Positions 1 through 11,035 of a stretch of 64,000 nt of DNA are shown one piece after another; position 1 is the stretch's first letter; the number at the start of each line of letters is the position of its first letter. Source of the stretch: Grammothele lineata (taxonomy: Eukaryota; Basidiomycota; Agaricomycetes; Polyporales; Polyporaceae); the NCBI GenBank assembly GCA_002150815.3, contig NDFF03000370.1, forward strand, positions 806,001-870,000, written 5' to 3'. Both the position numbers and the translations under genes were made by a program. Under the pieces are notes generated by a model. It saw nothing but the letters and a program-made list of their open reading frames with translations. It was not told where the DNA came from and ran no database searches.

Positions 1-180
1 CCAAGTTCGCGAAGGAGGGTCTGGCCCCGTCCTGCATCTCCCTTTGTGCCACGGTGCGGCGATACGAGGGATGACGCCGAGCTCGGCGAGCATGGAGAAG
101 GACTCGCCGCTCGGTATCCCGGCCGTGCGGCGGATCGGCGGGGCGGACAGCTTGAACTTGAGGTGGATCGGCTTCGACAT
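1..180 (-). CDS. possible 5' end of a gene running off the left edge
   Basis: Reading leftwards from the ATG at 180, an open frame continues to the window edge and starts MSKPIHLKFKLSAPPIRR. A TATAAT-like element lies at 213-218, about 33 nt before the ATG. A GT donor is possible near residue 38, but the only acceptor in view would leave a 34-nt intron, which is too short for this genome, so the rest of the gene must lie outside. I recognise no family. The call rests on the protein-like composition of the first 38 residues and the upstream TATA-like element. It could be a chance open frame. Confidence 0.35.
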   Translation of the reverse strand, partial: MSKPIHLKFKLSAPPIRRTAGIPSGESFSMLAELGVIPRIAAPWHKGRCRTGPDPPSRTW

Positions 181-1197
181 CGTCGTGCGTGCCACGCGCT
201 ACGCCCCACTTGATTATAGAGGCGACCTTGTACGGCGGCGACTGACCTAGCGAGCCTCCTGAGGGTGTCTCAGGCCTCAGCCGCGACGAGAAGTGCCTCG
301 GGGAAAGCGACATGTGTGCGCCGCGGGGGCTGCAACCCCGACTGCCCGCTCTACGAGCGTGGCGAAGGCTGGAGTAGCGGGAGGAAGGGGGAGACCACAG
401 GAGCGTCATCATCTAGCAAAAGCGCGTAGGTCGAGCTCCGAAGTTTGGTAAATGAATCTGGGAGTCCGAGGACAAGTCTGGGATTCAAGTAGCTCTCGCC
501 GCGCGCGGCAGTTGAACGACGAATTCAATACATACGAACCCGCAGCCAGCACGGCATGACGCGGCGCAACGCGCACGTCCCCGTCTCGTGCCCGCTCTGG
601 CCGTGCGACAGCATACGGACCGTGAGATTGGAAACGAGGTATTGAGGGCAGGACCAGACCCCCTCGGGGAGATCTCGCGCATCGGGGCGGCCCAGCCTCG
701 CGTGCGGCGATGCGTCGAAGCGCAGCGCCCCGCAGGCGCGGATCCTCGTGTACGTAGTATGCGCGGCACACGCACACGCACACCGATCGTAATTGAGCGG
801 TGCCGCCCCAAAGAGCAGCGAGAACCGAGCGGCGCCCCACCACAGGTCTAGGATGCGCTGCTGCTTCTGCCCTCGCCGTAGAGCAGAGGCGGGGCACCGC
901 TGCACTGCGGCCATCCGTCGAGCACCGGTGCCTGCCAGAGCAAACCGGGGTGCAATACGGACTGCAATTGCAATGTTGGCAGACAGGGGCGCATCCTGTT
1001 GCCGCCTCGTGTGGCTGACGAGGAAGAAAGAAGGGGGCACATGCGCTCGCCGCTGAGTTCCCCCCAAGGCCCTCCGCGCTCAGGCTCAACTTCCTGCCAG
1101 TGCGCTGGGCCACAGGCATCGCTTTCGTCTACGAGGGCGGCTATCGATCACGTTTTTGCGCGCGAGCGTGCGATCTGGGCAGGCACGAAGGCCCAAT

Positions 1198-1290
1198 GAG
1201 ATGGTTGGTAGACACAAGATGGTCGCGCGCGAAGGTCCGAAGGTCGAGATGGTCGGGACGATTGGGATGGTTCGAGATGGTCAAGATGGC
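1198..1290. repeat. degenerate GATGG-rich minisatellite
   Basis: Six copies of a core reading RRGATGG occur within 93 bp (GATGG starting at about 1200, 1218, 1248, 1265, 1275 and 1284). Spacing is irregular, from about 10 to 30 bp. It is a short imperfect tandem array in non-coding DNA, with no function visible. Confidence 0.5.
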
Positions 1291-4200
1291 CAGGACGAAG
1301 CCATCGAGCGTGAATGGCCGGACGGTCCTAGAGGGTTCGATGCAAGCCACAGCGGGAGCTGGCTGCCTATAACGGCTTGAGATTGTGGGCGACGAGAGAG
1401 GCACGACATGACACGCGCCTTTAATATCTACATCCATCGATGATCAACAGCGCGAGCGTGCGCTGGACGAGAGAGCAGGTTCGCGGAAGAAGTGGTCCCA
1501 TCGGGCGTACATGTTTTCCCCGCGCGCGGGGCTAGCGCAAGAGATGGGATCAGTTTACACGGACCCTCGCCTAGAAGACCCACACGTTGTGTACCTGCGG
1601 GGGTAGCCAATAATGCCGCGTCGTCGTCTGTCGTCGTCCATGAACGGAGACCCATCGGAGGTCGTGCGATCCCAACAGAACCCGACACGGTCACGCGACT
1701 GTTTCAGGGACGGCGTTCAGTAATCAGTGCCATATCCGGACGTCCTTCGTCCTTCGGGGTGCCGCCTGGGCCCCGTGGCGTTTTCGGCCACACAGTAGAT
1801 GCGGGGTGGGATCGAGAACGAGTGTCTTGAACGTCTTCCTTGTGGGTAGTTATTTGCGGCGAAGTTTCTCGGAGCCTAGACGGACGGAACTGGCATATCC
1901 ATACAGGAATCGTAGAGCGATGGAGAGGTGATCGACCCGCCGGAATCTGGGGTAGTGACGTGTAGCTGTTTAGGAAGAATAGATTCTTGGGAGGTACATA
2001 GCCGTCCAGGTAGCTGCGGGAAGAAGTTAGACTGGGCCGCGAGGTCGTCGTGAAGAGACGAGAAGAGAACGAAATGCACGTGTAATGAACGGCCATTTCT
2101 GCGATGAGGTCATTGTATGCCACACGAGCTAAGCGTAAGAGCCAGCTACATTCATTGGGACCTTCAAGACAGTCGTCGCCCCGGGTGGCATAGTATAAGA
2201 GGACAGAGGCCACTGCAGCAGCTACCACAACAGGTGTTTCTGCCACAGCAAGCCTGAGGTGGCGGCAACGGCCCCTCAGAGGGATCTCCTGGGACGGATC
2301 TGTATACCGCGGCAGGAATTGAGGTCGCTTGACCAAGAAACGAGGCGAGTCAAAAGTGGGGTATGGCGAAATGAAGGCCCAGAGCTCTTCCTGGTTCTCC
2401 GCGACGTCTCAGCGGCCAAGACGCCGCGTCTCAAGTTCACATTGTGGATTCCCTGCAGGCACGGGTTGGATATATGTGTTGGTCAGACAACGCAGGATGC
2501 GTCGTTCGGCCAACTGAGGCGCTCGTTGCAGGGTCCCGCTGCCTGTCGCGGCCGAGATTCGAGAAGAGGAAGGTGGAGGTGTCTCGATCGCGGCCTCGCG
2601 GCTGCAACAGAATATCCTGTCTGAGAGACAGTGATACTCATCGCCAGAAGACCCTGAATCCCCGTGGGGTAACGCATGGGTCGACTACCCCTGGCAGCGG
2701 ACGGCATTCAGCGCTCCGACAACGAGTCTCGACTCAACAGCACTTCGTCGGCACGCACGCTCAAAGCGTCCGCGACCCTCGCTTGTCGTTGAGTAGAGTA
2801 GGCGAGAGCGCGGGGCGACGACCAACGGATCGGGAAGGCATGCCACTCACCCGACGTGCATTGACCGTCATTGACCGCGCAGCCGAGGGCCGAGGTCGCA
2901 GGAAGAAGCCACCCGTGTCGTCACGGGGTGGCGTCCGCAAGACGTGAGGCTTTGAGGACTTCTAGACTCCTTCCTGCCCAACGGATCTCGAGTTCGCTTG
3001 TTCAGTGAGATGAAACGGGCGCTCCGACGCTGTCAGGTTATGGTACTGCGTGGCCCGCGAGAGAGGTCAGAAACGTCTTCGAAGGACGTGAAAGGGTGTG
3101 CGAAGGGCGCGGGAGTCCAGCTTCAAGAAGGGGGTAGGGGGCGCGAAGAAACGTGACCGTACGCGGCTCACCTGATCTCCTGGCGGGGTCCAGGTCGCAG
3201 TTTGGCGACGCTTGCCGCGCCTTCGCTCGCGGCAAGGGAGCACAACACCCGTCGTGCGTGGTATTTTGTCTAAACGGATGTCGTTCGCAGACGTAAGTGG
3301 CACGAGGCGCTGGTCGGCGAGGCGACGAGGAACGAGGATTAACGCATGACGCACTGGCGAAGCACATTCTTGAATCTTCGTGTACACGATGGCACGACGC
3401 GCCTGCGGACGCCACGAACATGCCACCCGCTATGCCCGCTGTGAGAAGAGTGGGCAAACGTCGGTCCTGCGATCGTGCCTCCTACGAGACCCACTGGACG
3501 GCGATCTGTTTCTAAGTGGGTTCTCGGACCACAGTCACCCCCACGATGTGACGCGGAATGGCAAGTCGCGTTGGGCGTGAGCCTTGGGATGTCCGCATAG
3601 ACGTCGCGCGCGACGCCAGCGTGAACATAAACATCTTCCTCGGGGATGCTGCTGATTTTAGGCCTTCGTTACGACACGAGGTTATCCGGAGAGGACGCGT
3701 CAGTGCGACAAAGTGCTGCTGCGAAGAGGATGTGAAGCGCCTTCAGAATGACTAGGACTAGCTGGAAATGCGACGACCCTCGAGAAGAACACGCACCCCA
3801 AGCCGCAGCAGTCTAGCCGGACTTGTGCTTCCAGACGGTGACTGACTTGACTGACCACGACCAAGGAGGAGGATCAGGGCGCATGGGGGAGGGCTATCTA
3901 GATGAGCACGGGCGGCACGCCGCCTCATGTCGTGCGGGGCAGCGTGGACGGAGCGAACTCAGTGATGGGGCGCGCGGCGTGGCACGAGAGGCGGACGTTC
4001 TGTCCCCAACGTCCGGCCCACCGCAGGAACGCGCGAAGCAGAGAGAAGGCGGCGCGTGCGGCCGCTAGCCCGGCGAGCGTTGTGGAGCGAAGGCGTCCTC
4101 GCGCGTCGGGCTGAGGCTCCGCGCACCTCGCGCGTCACTTCTCCTCCCACACGCGCACGTGCACGCGTCTGCAGCACGCCAGGTCGCGCTGAACCGAGCC

Positions 4201-6311
4201 GCAATGGCAAGTCCTTCCTCCGGGTCTTCGCAGGGCGACACTGCCGCAGCGGCTGCCCCGACGTCCACACGCCTTCGCGGGGCGTGTACTATATGTGTGG
4301 AGAGGCTTGGACGCGAGAGCGAGCCACCACGCTCGCCTGAACGGGCATGGGCGCCGCAGCGACAGCTTTACGAGAACCTCGGAACCGCGCCTCGCCGGAC
4401 GTTCCCGCGCTGCTATGTACTGGGCTTGAGACGATCCTGCTGCTACGGAGCGCGGCGGTACGAGCCAGTACGGGCGTAGAGCTTCGTTCGACTCATATCC
4501 TCGCTGCAGCAGCGAAGGTTTGGGTTCGTTCCTACCAGTGGTTGTTCGGACCGCTGCTGTACGGATAGCCTCACGCTCGCGTTTCGATCCAGGACACAAC
4601 GGGCTTCGCGCTCGTTCGCAGAGATAAGGCGGGCGTTCGAGCCCCATCTATCTGTTCAACAACGTTAACTTCCGTACACCATTCAATCTAAACGTCCGTG
4701 CATTGACGGGCCAATGACGCACGCTCGCACGGCCTCGCTTCCCGGATACCGTGCGCGCGCAGAGTATTGTACGCGCTGCACGGACACCGCGGCGAGGAAG
4801 GCCTCATAAGACGTCCATACGTCTACAAGACCCCTCGCGCGCGCGCGCGTCCGGGCAGCGGCTCCGACGTACAAAGTTACCCACCCACGCGCGCGGCAGG
4901 ATGGGCCCGCCGCGCCCCGACGGAGGTGGAGGCGTTGGGAACATGGACCGGCGGGCGCGGGACGGGACGCGGGAAGCGCGGCGGGGGCGTGCGGCGTGCC
5001 CCGCGACGCCCCCTCATCCGGCAGGGCCTGCCTGGGAGCGCGCCCCGGATCGGGAGGATGCGCGCGGGCTTCGCGTTCGCGCGCAAAGCTTAAGCCTTAT
5101 ATTACGCACGACATGGGCGGCGGGCGCAGTACGGAGTCGCTGGGACTGGAGCTCGGGGCGGTGCGGTGGCCCTGGGCCTGCTGGTAGTGGGAGGACGGCG
5201 CGGGCGGGATGCGGGCGGTTCGTGCCAGCTATGGGTACCTACCTGCGAGGCGCCAATTATAGAGACCGGACCTGGGCCGAGGACGCTCCCGGCGACGGCG
5301 GGGGCCTGGCTGGGTGGGACGAGGATCTTCATATCTTCATAAGACGATGGTGATATGTGCTTGTTCTGGGAGGGGGCGCGGAACAGATATGGCGGGGGCA
5401 AGTCGGTCGAACGCCTGATGCTAGCTGATGCTGGTCCGCTGGGCGAGCCACGTACGGACGGAGTCGATGGGTGCAGCACATGCTGCCCAGTGGTGGCGCA
5501 TCGGTGGCCGCGGCAATCCGCGCGAAGGTTTACAGCAGCAGGGCGACGCATCCCGCAGCGACGGCGGGAGGTCCCACGGGCTGCCACCAGGGAATGTTTT
5601 TGGAACGTCTATCAGCAAACGTGCGGGTGAACGTTGGGCGGATATCTGCGGCGGGTGCGACGAGGACGGAACGCTGCAGCAGGAGCGGAGAGCAAGCTGG
5701 AGCACTGGAGAGGGGTTGGAGAGGGTTGGTAGCATGTCGCCCGAGGGGAGCCTAGGACAGCTAGGAGGAGAAAGGGAGGCTCTGTGAGCACGCTGCAAAA
5801 GCGTGGATAGGTGGATTGATGAAATTGATCGCGTGAGCACACTCTTGCCTCATTGTTGACCGTCATTGTGGGCCACAGACTTGAGGCTGCTAAAGCTAGC
5901 AGTTAGTGGAGAGGAGGATGGATTTGAAGGGCCATTGTTGGGTGGGTGACACAATGAAGAATAGACATCTGGATGCAAGCCAAGCGCATGGAAGCGACTG
6001 AGGAGATACGATTGTTGCACCGAGGGGCGCGTGGCGCCGGCGGGCTGGCGGACGGCCCCTGTGCCCAGGAGGAGTCGACCTCGGGGGAGGAGGAATAACC
6101 TCGTGGGGCCGGGCGGATATGTGCATATCTGGGGGATAGAAGAGGGTGTTGATTCGGCGGGGCGGGCGAGAGCGGAGAGGCGCCGGGGCGATATGGCCGC
6201 TGGAAGGGCCGAGAGAAGCGCCGGGGAGGGCCTCGAGGCATCGCCCGTCGCCCATATCTCGGTGCGTGGCCGCCATCGCCCTTCGCACGGTTTCCCTCTC
6301 TCGCGCGGACG

Positions 6312-6317
6312 TATAAG
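6312..6317 (+). promoter_or_regulatory. TATA-like box (TATAAG) of the 816-aa protein gene
   Basis: TATAAG lies 87 bp before the ATG at 6399, followed by a pyrimidine-rich tract typical of fungal core promoters and 5' leaders. Confidence 0.4.
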
Positions 6318-6398
6318 CCCTCTTCTGTCGTCACCGTCCCCTTCTCTGTCCTCCGCCCCCTCCTCCCGGTCACGCCCTCAGGCGCCCTCTTCGCCCTC

Positions 6399-8849
6399 AT
6401 GGATCGCGGTCGCTCCAGAGACGTCTCTCCTCTTGTATATTCCCCGCCGCCTCGCCAGCTCATCCGCCACCGATGTCCATGCGCCGACCCCCACCAGCCT
6501 TTCTCCCAGTGGCAAGGCTCGTCCCGACTCTGCGCATGCTCAGCGCATGCCTCCCCCCACGCGGGTCCCTCCAAACCGCCCGTCCGTGACGCACGCGACC
6601 TTCTCAACAAGCCCCCACAGCCCGTCGCGTCTTCGTCGCGCCTCCCGCCACCGCCCTCCCCCCAACCACAGCACTCTTCGCTCTCGTCCTCCCCCTCCGA
6701 CACCATCCCCCGCACACACTCGTCCAGCAGCATTTTCTCCGACGCCTCCGAGCAGACCCCCCTCGGCCCCATCACCCCGCCAGACGCCGAGAACGACGAC
6801 GCCTACGCGCTTGAGCGTCGCCTCGCGTACTATGACTCGCCACCCTCACCGCCCCGCACGCTCCAGGACCAGATGCACGTCGCGTACGCGCTCGAGAACA
6901 TGCACCTCGCCAAGATCCTCCTCCTCAAGCTCAAAGGCATCGAGGTCTCTGGCGATGACGACCCCCGCATCGCCGCCGTCCGCGACGAGGATTTTTCCAG
7001 CTCTTTTGTCCCCGAAGGCGGCCTCAAGCTCGACCCGGAGACCGAGGCCCGCCTTCAAGCCGCCGAGCGCCGCGAGCGCGAACTCCAACGACAGCGCCAG
7101 CGCGAGGCCCGCCTGCTCCAGTGCGAGCGGGTCTGGGAGAACAGCGCGCGCCGGCACCGCAGCGAGAAGGAGCGCATCGCACGCGCAAAGGAGGAAGAAG
7201 AGCGTGCGCGTCGGAACGCCCAGCGGCAGGCGCGGGAGCGGGAGCGGGATCGTGCGCGCCGGCAGGAGGCTGCCCGGGCCGCACGGGCGTCGCAGCTAAG
7301 GATAGCCGCGAACGGGCAGCCGCGGCAGCTCCTCAGCTATGACACGCTCAGGAGCGCCGACGCGCGGTTTCCCAAGCCGACCTCGGCCACGCGGGCGGCG
7401 AGGGAGCGTGAGGATGACGGTGTGGGCCTCTTCATGTACGACATCATGCCCTCCTCCCCTCCCTCCCGCCCCCTGTCCATCTCCTCGGACACCAGTCGCT
7501 CGCCGACTGACAAGGACGACCTTTCCCTCCCCCGGGCGCAGAGGGAGATGGCGATGAAGCATGCCAAGAGCATGTCCCGGTCTGTTGCGTTCTCTGACGT
7601 GTTGACTGCCATGCACGGGCCCCTGTTTGCCGAAGACGTCGACAGCAGGCCGCTCTCCACTGGCAACGCCCTTCAAACCGAGCTGCTCACCATTCTACTC
7701 GAATCAGCGGAGACTGTGGTGGAGAAGGGCAAGGGTCGGCAGGAGGAGGACGTGCAGAGGACGCTGAAGGTGAAGAAGACGGTGGTCTCACGAGTCGCGC
7801 GGACCTCCACCCTCGAGTCGGTGTCCAGTACGTCGTCCTCGACCTCCTCGTCCTCGATCTCCACCGTCACCCGTTCGGGTTCGTGGTTCTCCTTCGGGAG
7901 CAAGAGTTCAATGCGCTCGGACTCGACCACGTTGACGACGCCCTCTTCCTCTCCAATCATCCCTTCGAAGCCGTCCATCATCCTCTCGGGTCCCCTCTCC
8001 TCTTCCCCCCCTTCAGACTCACCGCTGGCAACCCGTCGAGCGTCATCGAAGCCTCCCCTGTCCGCTCCCGCTGTCCTCGCTCTCGATCCCCCCCTCGCTC
8101 TGCCAACCCCGCCCAAGCCGAAATCGAAGGAACATCTCGCCATCGGCCGTGGCCGGCCGCTGACGCGCCAGTCCGGTTCGCAGGCCGACGAGCCCGGCGC
8201 TGCCCCCGCTGCGTCCGGGCTCGTGCACCGCGTCAGTCGCTCGGTATCCACCTTCATCGACTTCGCCGCCCAATTTCAGCGTGCGTACGTCAAGGCCACC
8301 ATGTTCTCCGCTGGCATGGACCTCTACGGCCGTTCGCCGTCGGGCTCTCGTTCTCGTTCCGGCTCCCGCTCGCCAGGTCCTTCTACCCGCGTCCGCTGTG
8401 CTTCGTCAGCAAGCAGAGGGCGGAGCGGGCTGAAGCCTCAAGGGTACCGTGCGAGCTCGCTCGACGTGGGTACCTTTACCGGCCCGGACACATACTTCGA
8501 GGATGCATCGATGAAGTGCCCACGCTCGCTCATCCCCTTGTGCCCGCCCTCCCCCGCCGGCACACTCCCCGCGCACGAGCGCGTCTTCCCCGTCCCCCCT
8601 CCCCTTCCTCGATCTCCTTTCCGCCCGCACTTCACCCCGAGCTGCCGCCTCTCGCGTATGCGCCCCGTAGCGAATCCGGTGCTGCTGAGGCTGCAGGCGC
8701 TGCACAATACGTGTGTGCAGAGCTCGATCATGTGGCAGCGCGCCCGCGAGGGCTCGCTCGCAGCGGGCAAGGAGAAGATGGTGGGCGTCGCGTGGGAGGG
8801 TATCGGGCGGAGCGGACTTGTGTGGGAGGTCAACGCTACGACGTACTAA
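6399..8849 (+). CDS. 816-aa Ser-rich protein with charged helix, unknown function
   Basis: A single uninterrupted 816-codon frame ending in TAA. Residues 1-210 are Pro/Ser-rich and disordered. About residues 212-302 form a long Arg/Glu/Gln-rich helix, probably a coiled coil or single alpha-helix. Then comes a Ser/Thr-rich linker with a poly-Ser tract around residues 470-490. A hydrophobic, probably structured segment containing DFAAQFQRAYVKATMFSAGM lies around residues 620-642, followed by an SRSRSGSRS run. The C-terminus, with SSIMWQRAREGS and a Trp-containing end, looks folded. I recognise no family; it is probably a lineage-specific basidiomycete protein. The lack of introns in 2.4 kb is unusual next to its neighbours. 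The N-terminal 60 residues are Cys/His-rich and atypical, so the true start could be further in. A TATA-like element at 6312 supports transcription. Confidence 0.75.
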   Translation: MDRGRSRDVSPLVYSPPPRQLIRHRCPCADPHQPFSQWQGSSRLCACSAHASPHAGPSKPPVRDARDLLNKPPQPVASSSRLPPPPSPQPQHSSLSSSPSDTIPRTHSSSSIFSDASEQTPLGPITPPDAENDDAYALERRLAYYDSPPSPPRTLQDQMHVAYALENMHLAKILLLKLKGIEVSGDDDPRIAAVRDEDFSSSFVPEGGLKLDPETEARLQAAERRERELQRQRQREARLLQCERVWENSARRHRSEKERIARAKEEEERARRNAQRQARERERDRARRQEAARAARASQLRIAANGQPRQLLSYDTLRSADARFPKPTSATRAAREREDDGVGLFMYDIMPSSPPSRPLSISSDTSRSPTDKDDLSLPRAQREMAMKHAKSMSRSVAFSDVLTAMHGPLFAEDVDSRPLSTGNALQTELLTILLESAETVVEKGKGRQEEDVQRTLKVKKTVVSRVARTSTLESVSSTSSSTSSSSISTVTRSGSWFSFGSKSSMRSDSTTLTTPSSSPIIPSKPSIILSGPLSSSPPSDSPLATRRASSKPPLSAPAVLALDPPLALPTPPKPKSKEHLAIGRGRPLTRQSGSQADEPGAAPAASGLVHRVSRSVSTFIDFAAQFQRAYVKATMFSAGMDLYGRSPSGSRSRSGSRSPGPSTRVRCASSASRGRSGLKPQGYRASSLDVGTFTGPDTYFEDASMKCPRSLIPLCPPSPAGTLPAHERVFPVPPPLPRSPFRPHFTPSCRLSRMRPVANPVLLRLQALHNTCVQSSIMWQRAREGSLAAGKEKMVGVAWEGIGRSGLVWEVNATTY

Positions 8850-9726
8850 TAGGTACGCATATACGAGCTTGAGTCCTGCAACCACAACAACATGCTGATT
8901 GTATGCGTTGATTACAGCTTCGTCCCTCTCGCTTCTTGCTCAACCTGTTGTGAATCCTGCCACCACGCGCATATCTTGCTCTGTCCGTCGTCGCTCTCGT
9001 TTGCGCTTATGCTTTCTACGGAACTGTTACGGACCCCTCATGACCTACTAATTCTATCGCTTCTTACCCTTATCTTGCCCCCTTCTCCCCCTTTCCCCCT
9101 GGCGTTCGCCACCATTCCACCCCTTCTCCGCCTCTTTCCCCTTCCTATCCTTCTTGGCCGGGCCGTCGCAGCGGGGAACTGTATTTGTGGAAGTCCTGGT
9201 GGTCTAGAGCTCCCCGTGCGGCACGTCCGGCCTCCCCTTCCTCACGCCCCGGGGCGTCCCTTATAATGCCTAATGCTTACAACGTATTTAGTCGTTCGTC
9301 GCATTGTATCATGCCTATCTGCACGCTGCCTCTTCCGCTGTACATACATACATCCGCACCCTTCCCCTGTAGACACGCGCGCACGCAGAGTGCACCACGC
9401 GCGTTGTTGTACAAGTATCCTCTTGTCTCGCATCGTACATACCCGCCCTGATGATATCACTACGTCCCTTCGCTGTACCTAGTTGCACCTCGCTTATGAC
9501 GAAATGACTTATGCCATAGAACGATGGAGGGAATCGGTGTGCTCTCGATCTGTCCATTAGCCTCAGGCAGTCGAAAGTGCCAAGTGCAAATAATCCGAAT
9601 AGATAGCTACGAGACCAAGAAGCGTGTACAAAGAACGCAAGACGAGCAGGTTCCGATAAACAAATATCCATCTCCCTGTAAGCACAGGTAAGCACCTGGC
9701 ATCTACCACGGCCTGTCGGCGGGAGG
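8850..9726. other. intergenic region between convergent genes
   Basis: This holds the 3' ends of two convergent genes, the 816-aa protein (plus) and the SIKE-type gene (minus). It is pyrimidine-rich around 9050-9160. No gene, RNA or repeat was seen. Confidence 0.5.
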
Positions 9727-11035
9727 TTAACCTCCGCCTTCCCACATCGTAGGCGCACCCCGCCCCCGCCCGAACATCGCCGTCCGCCTCCCCTGCACGC
9801 CGCGCATCCCCGGCTGCATCATGCTCCCCCCAGGCATCCCTACGGGTCCACCCTGCCCGCCGCCCATGCCAGGCGCAGGGCCCGACCCCGGGCCCGGCGC
9901 AGGTCCCATACCCCCACCCCCATTCGGGTCGAACGCCGACGGCGGACCCATGCGAACTTGCCCAAGCTGCCCCGGGCTCGGGCCGCGGTAAGGCGGGGCG
10001 GGGCCGTACCTCCTCCCAGCCCCAACCCCAAGGAGGAGCGCGTCGCGGGCCTCGTCCGCGAGCCAGCCGTTCGCGCGCGCGGCGGCGGCGTCGATGCCGA
10101 GCGCGGCGCGGAGCGCGGCGTTGGTGGACTCGAGCCGGGCGATCTCGGCCTCGCGCTCGTGCGCCCAGTCTTCGCGCCCGCGGAGGAGCGCGTCGAGCTC
10201 GGCGGGCGTGGGCACGGTGGAGGGGGGCGCGTGCGGGACGGAGAGGGCGTCGTAGGTGCTGAGGGAGAGGGCTTCGTCTGGGTCGTGTTGGGGGTGCGGG
10301 TGTTGGGGGTCGTGCGGGGCGTGGGAGGAGGGGTCGGGAGAGTGGTGGGAGGAGGACTCGCCGTTCATAGAGAGAAGGAGAGAGCGGAGACTTTGGGCGA
10401 GGCGGTGGAGGGAGAGGGTGGTTGCGGTGTTGGTGGAGAGATCGTTCTGGGCGAGCGAGGCGTCGAGGGTATGGATGAGGGTCTCGTAGTGTCGTGTCAT
10501 TGTCAGTTCGTGTTGTTGTGCCGCGAACTACGGCCAGTCAGCACCAGACGGACTTCGTTGCGAGGAGGGGCACGTACTGCATGATTGCGAAACTTCGACA
10601 TGACGTTCTCCATTGTCTCCTCGTATTCCTTCAGCAGTGCCGTTAACTGCTTGTTCTCTTGTAGGAGTGAGTGGTTCTCGATGATGGTTTGGGCATTGTG
10701 TTTTTCGAGTTCGGACTCGAATACCTCTTAAGAAATAGGTTAGATAACGACGGTGTGGAGTAGCACCTCGCATAAGACGAAGAGATACCCACCTTTCGAT
10801 ACGTCCAAGTTAACCCTCCTTAGCGAGAACCCGCTCGCAACGTTTTCTGCGTCACTCTAGGTTTCTACATGCATGAACACCTGAGACGATGAGGCCAGCA
10901 GACGATGCCTACTTTGAGTGAATGTGCCTGCGACGCGAGGGTTGCAGCCATCTTGTTGTTCATGCTATTTTGTTCGGAAAGCTCGTGCAGGATCTGCCAT
11001 GCTCGTATGAGGTCTCCATCCGGGTCATGGTACAT
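9727..11035 (-). CDS. SIKE/FGFR1OP2-type STRIPAK complex subunit
   Basis: Five exons on the minus strand: 10913-11035, 10793-10856, 10578-10726 and 9727-10527 are certain in phase, with introns of 50-66 nt; together they encode 378 aa. The N-terminal half is a coiled coil. The run [14 protein letters not shown] then [18 protein letters not shown] matches the conserved core of the SIKE/FGFR1OP2 family, whose animal members carry the same LxxENxxL and MSKYR signature. In fungi this family is a coiled-coil subunit of STRIPAK, the PP2A-striatin phosphatase complex that controls cell fusion, septation and fruiting-body development. The C-terminal third (about residues 270-378) is Gly/Pro/Met-rich and disordered. 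A further 51-nt exon may precede 11035 (about 11104-11154), which would move the start upstream. Four exons are counted here; the extra one is optional. Family assignment is good; the role is inferred from family knowledge. Confidence 0.75.

Larger units (their letters stand above)
181..6398. other. long gene-free stretch
   Basis: About 6.2 kb in which I find no gene I can support. Open frames of up to about 290 codons occur on both strands, but they are Arg/Ala/Pro/Gly-rich, overlap one another in several frames and match no family I know, as expected in GC-rich non-coding DNA. Contents worth noting are a CACACG microsatellite near 768-785, a degenerate GATGG-rich minisatellite at 1198-1290, a CG-dinucleotide run at 4836-4849 and the promoter of the next gene near 6312. 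No tRNA, rRNA or transposase was seen. Confidence 0.5.

Noticed and set aside
409..1119. 236-codon minus-strand frame with parallel frames on both strands
   Set aside because: Several frames are open at once, composition is Cys/Arg/Ala-rich, and no splice-supported or family-like segment is present.
1331..1350. GGTTCGA-containing segment as a tRNA T-arm
   Set aside because: The flanking bases do not form the T stem, and no acceptor, D or anticodon arm can be drawn.
1704..2336. 210-codon minus-strand frame with one hydrophobic stretch
   Set aside because: A single hydrophobic segment (VVVAAAVASVLLYY) is not enough; the rest is low in structure and no splice partner exists.
5903..6775. 290-codon minus-strand open frame
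   Set aside because: It overlaps the promoter and start of the 816-aa gene, is rich in Gly/Arg/Glu without any motif, and is what a GC-rich antisense frame looks like.
7883..8872. 329-codon plus-strand frame overlapping the 816-aa gene
   Set aside because: It is the +1 shadow of the real frame, with Arg/Pro-rich content.
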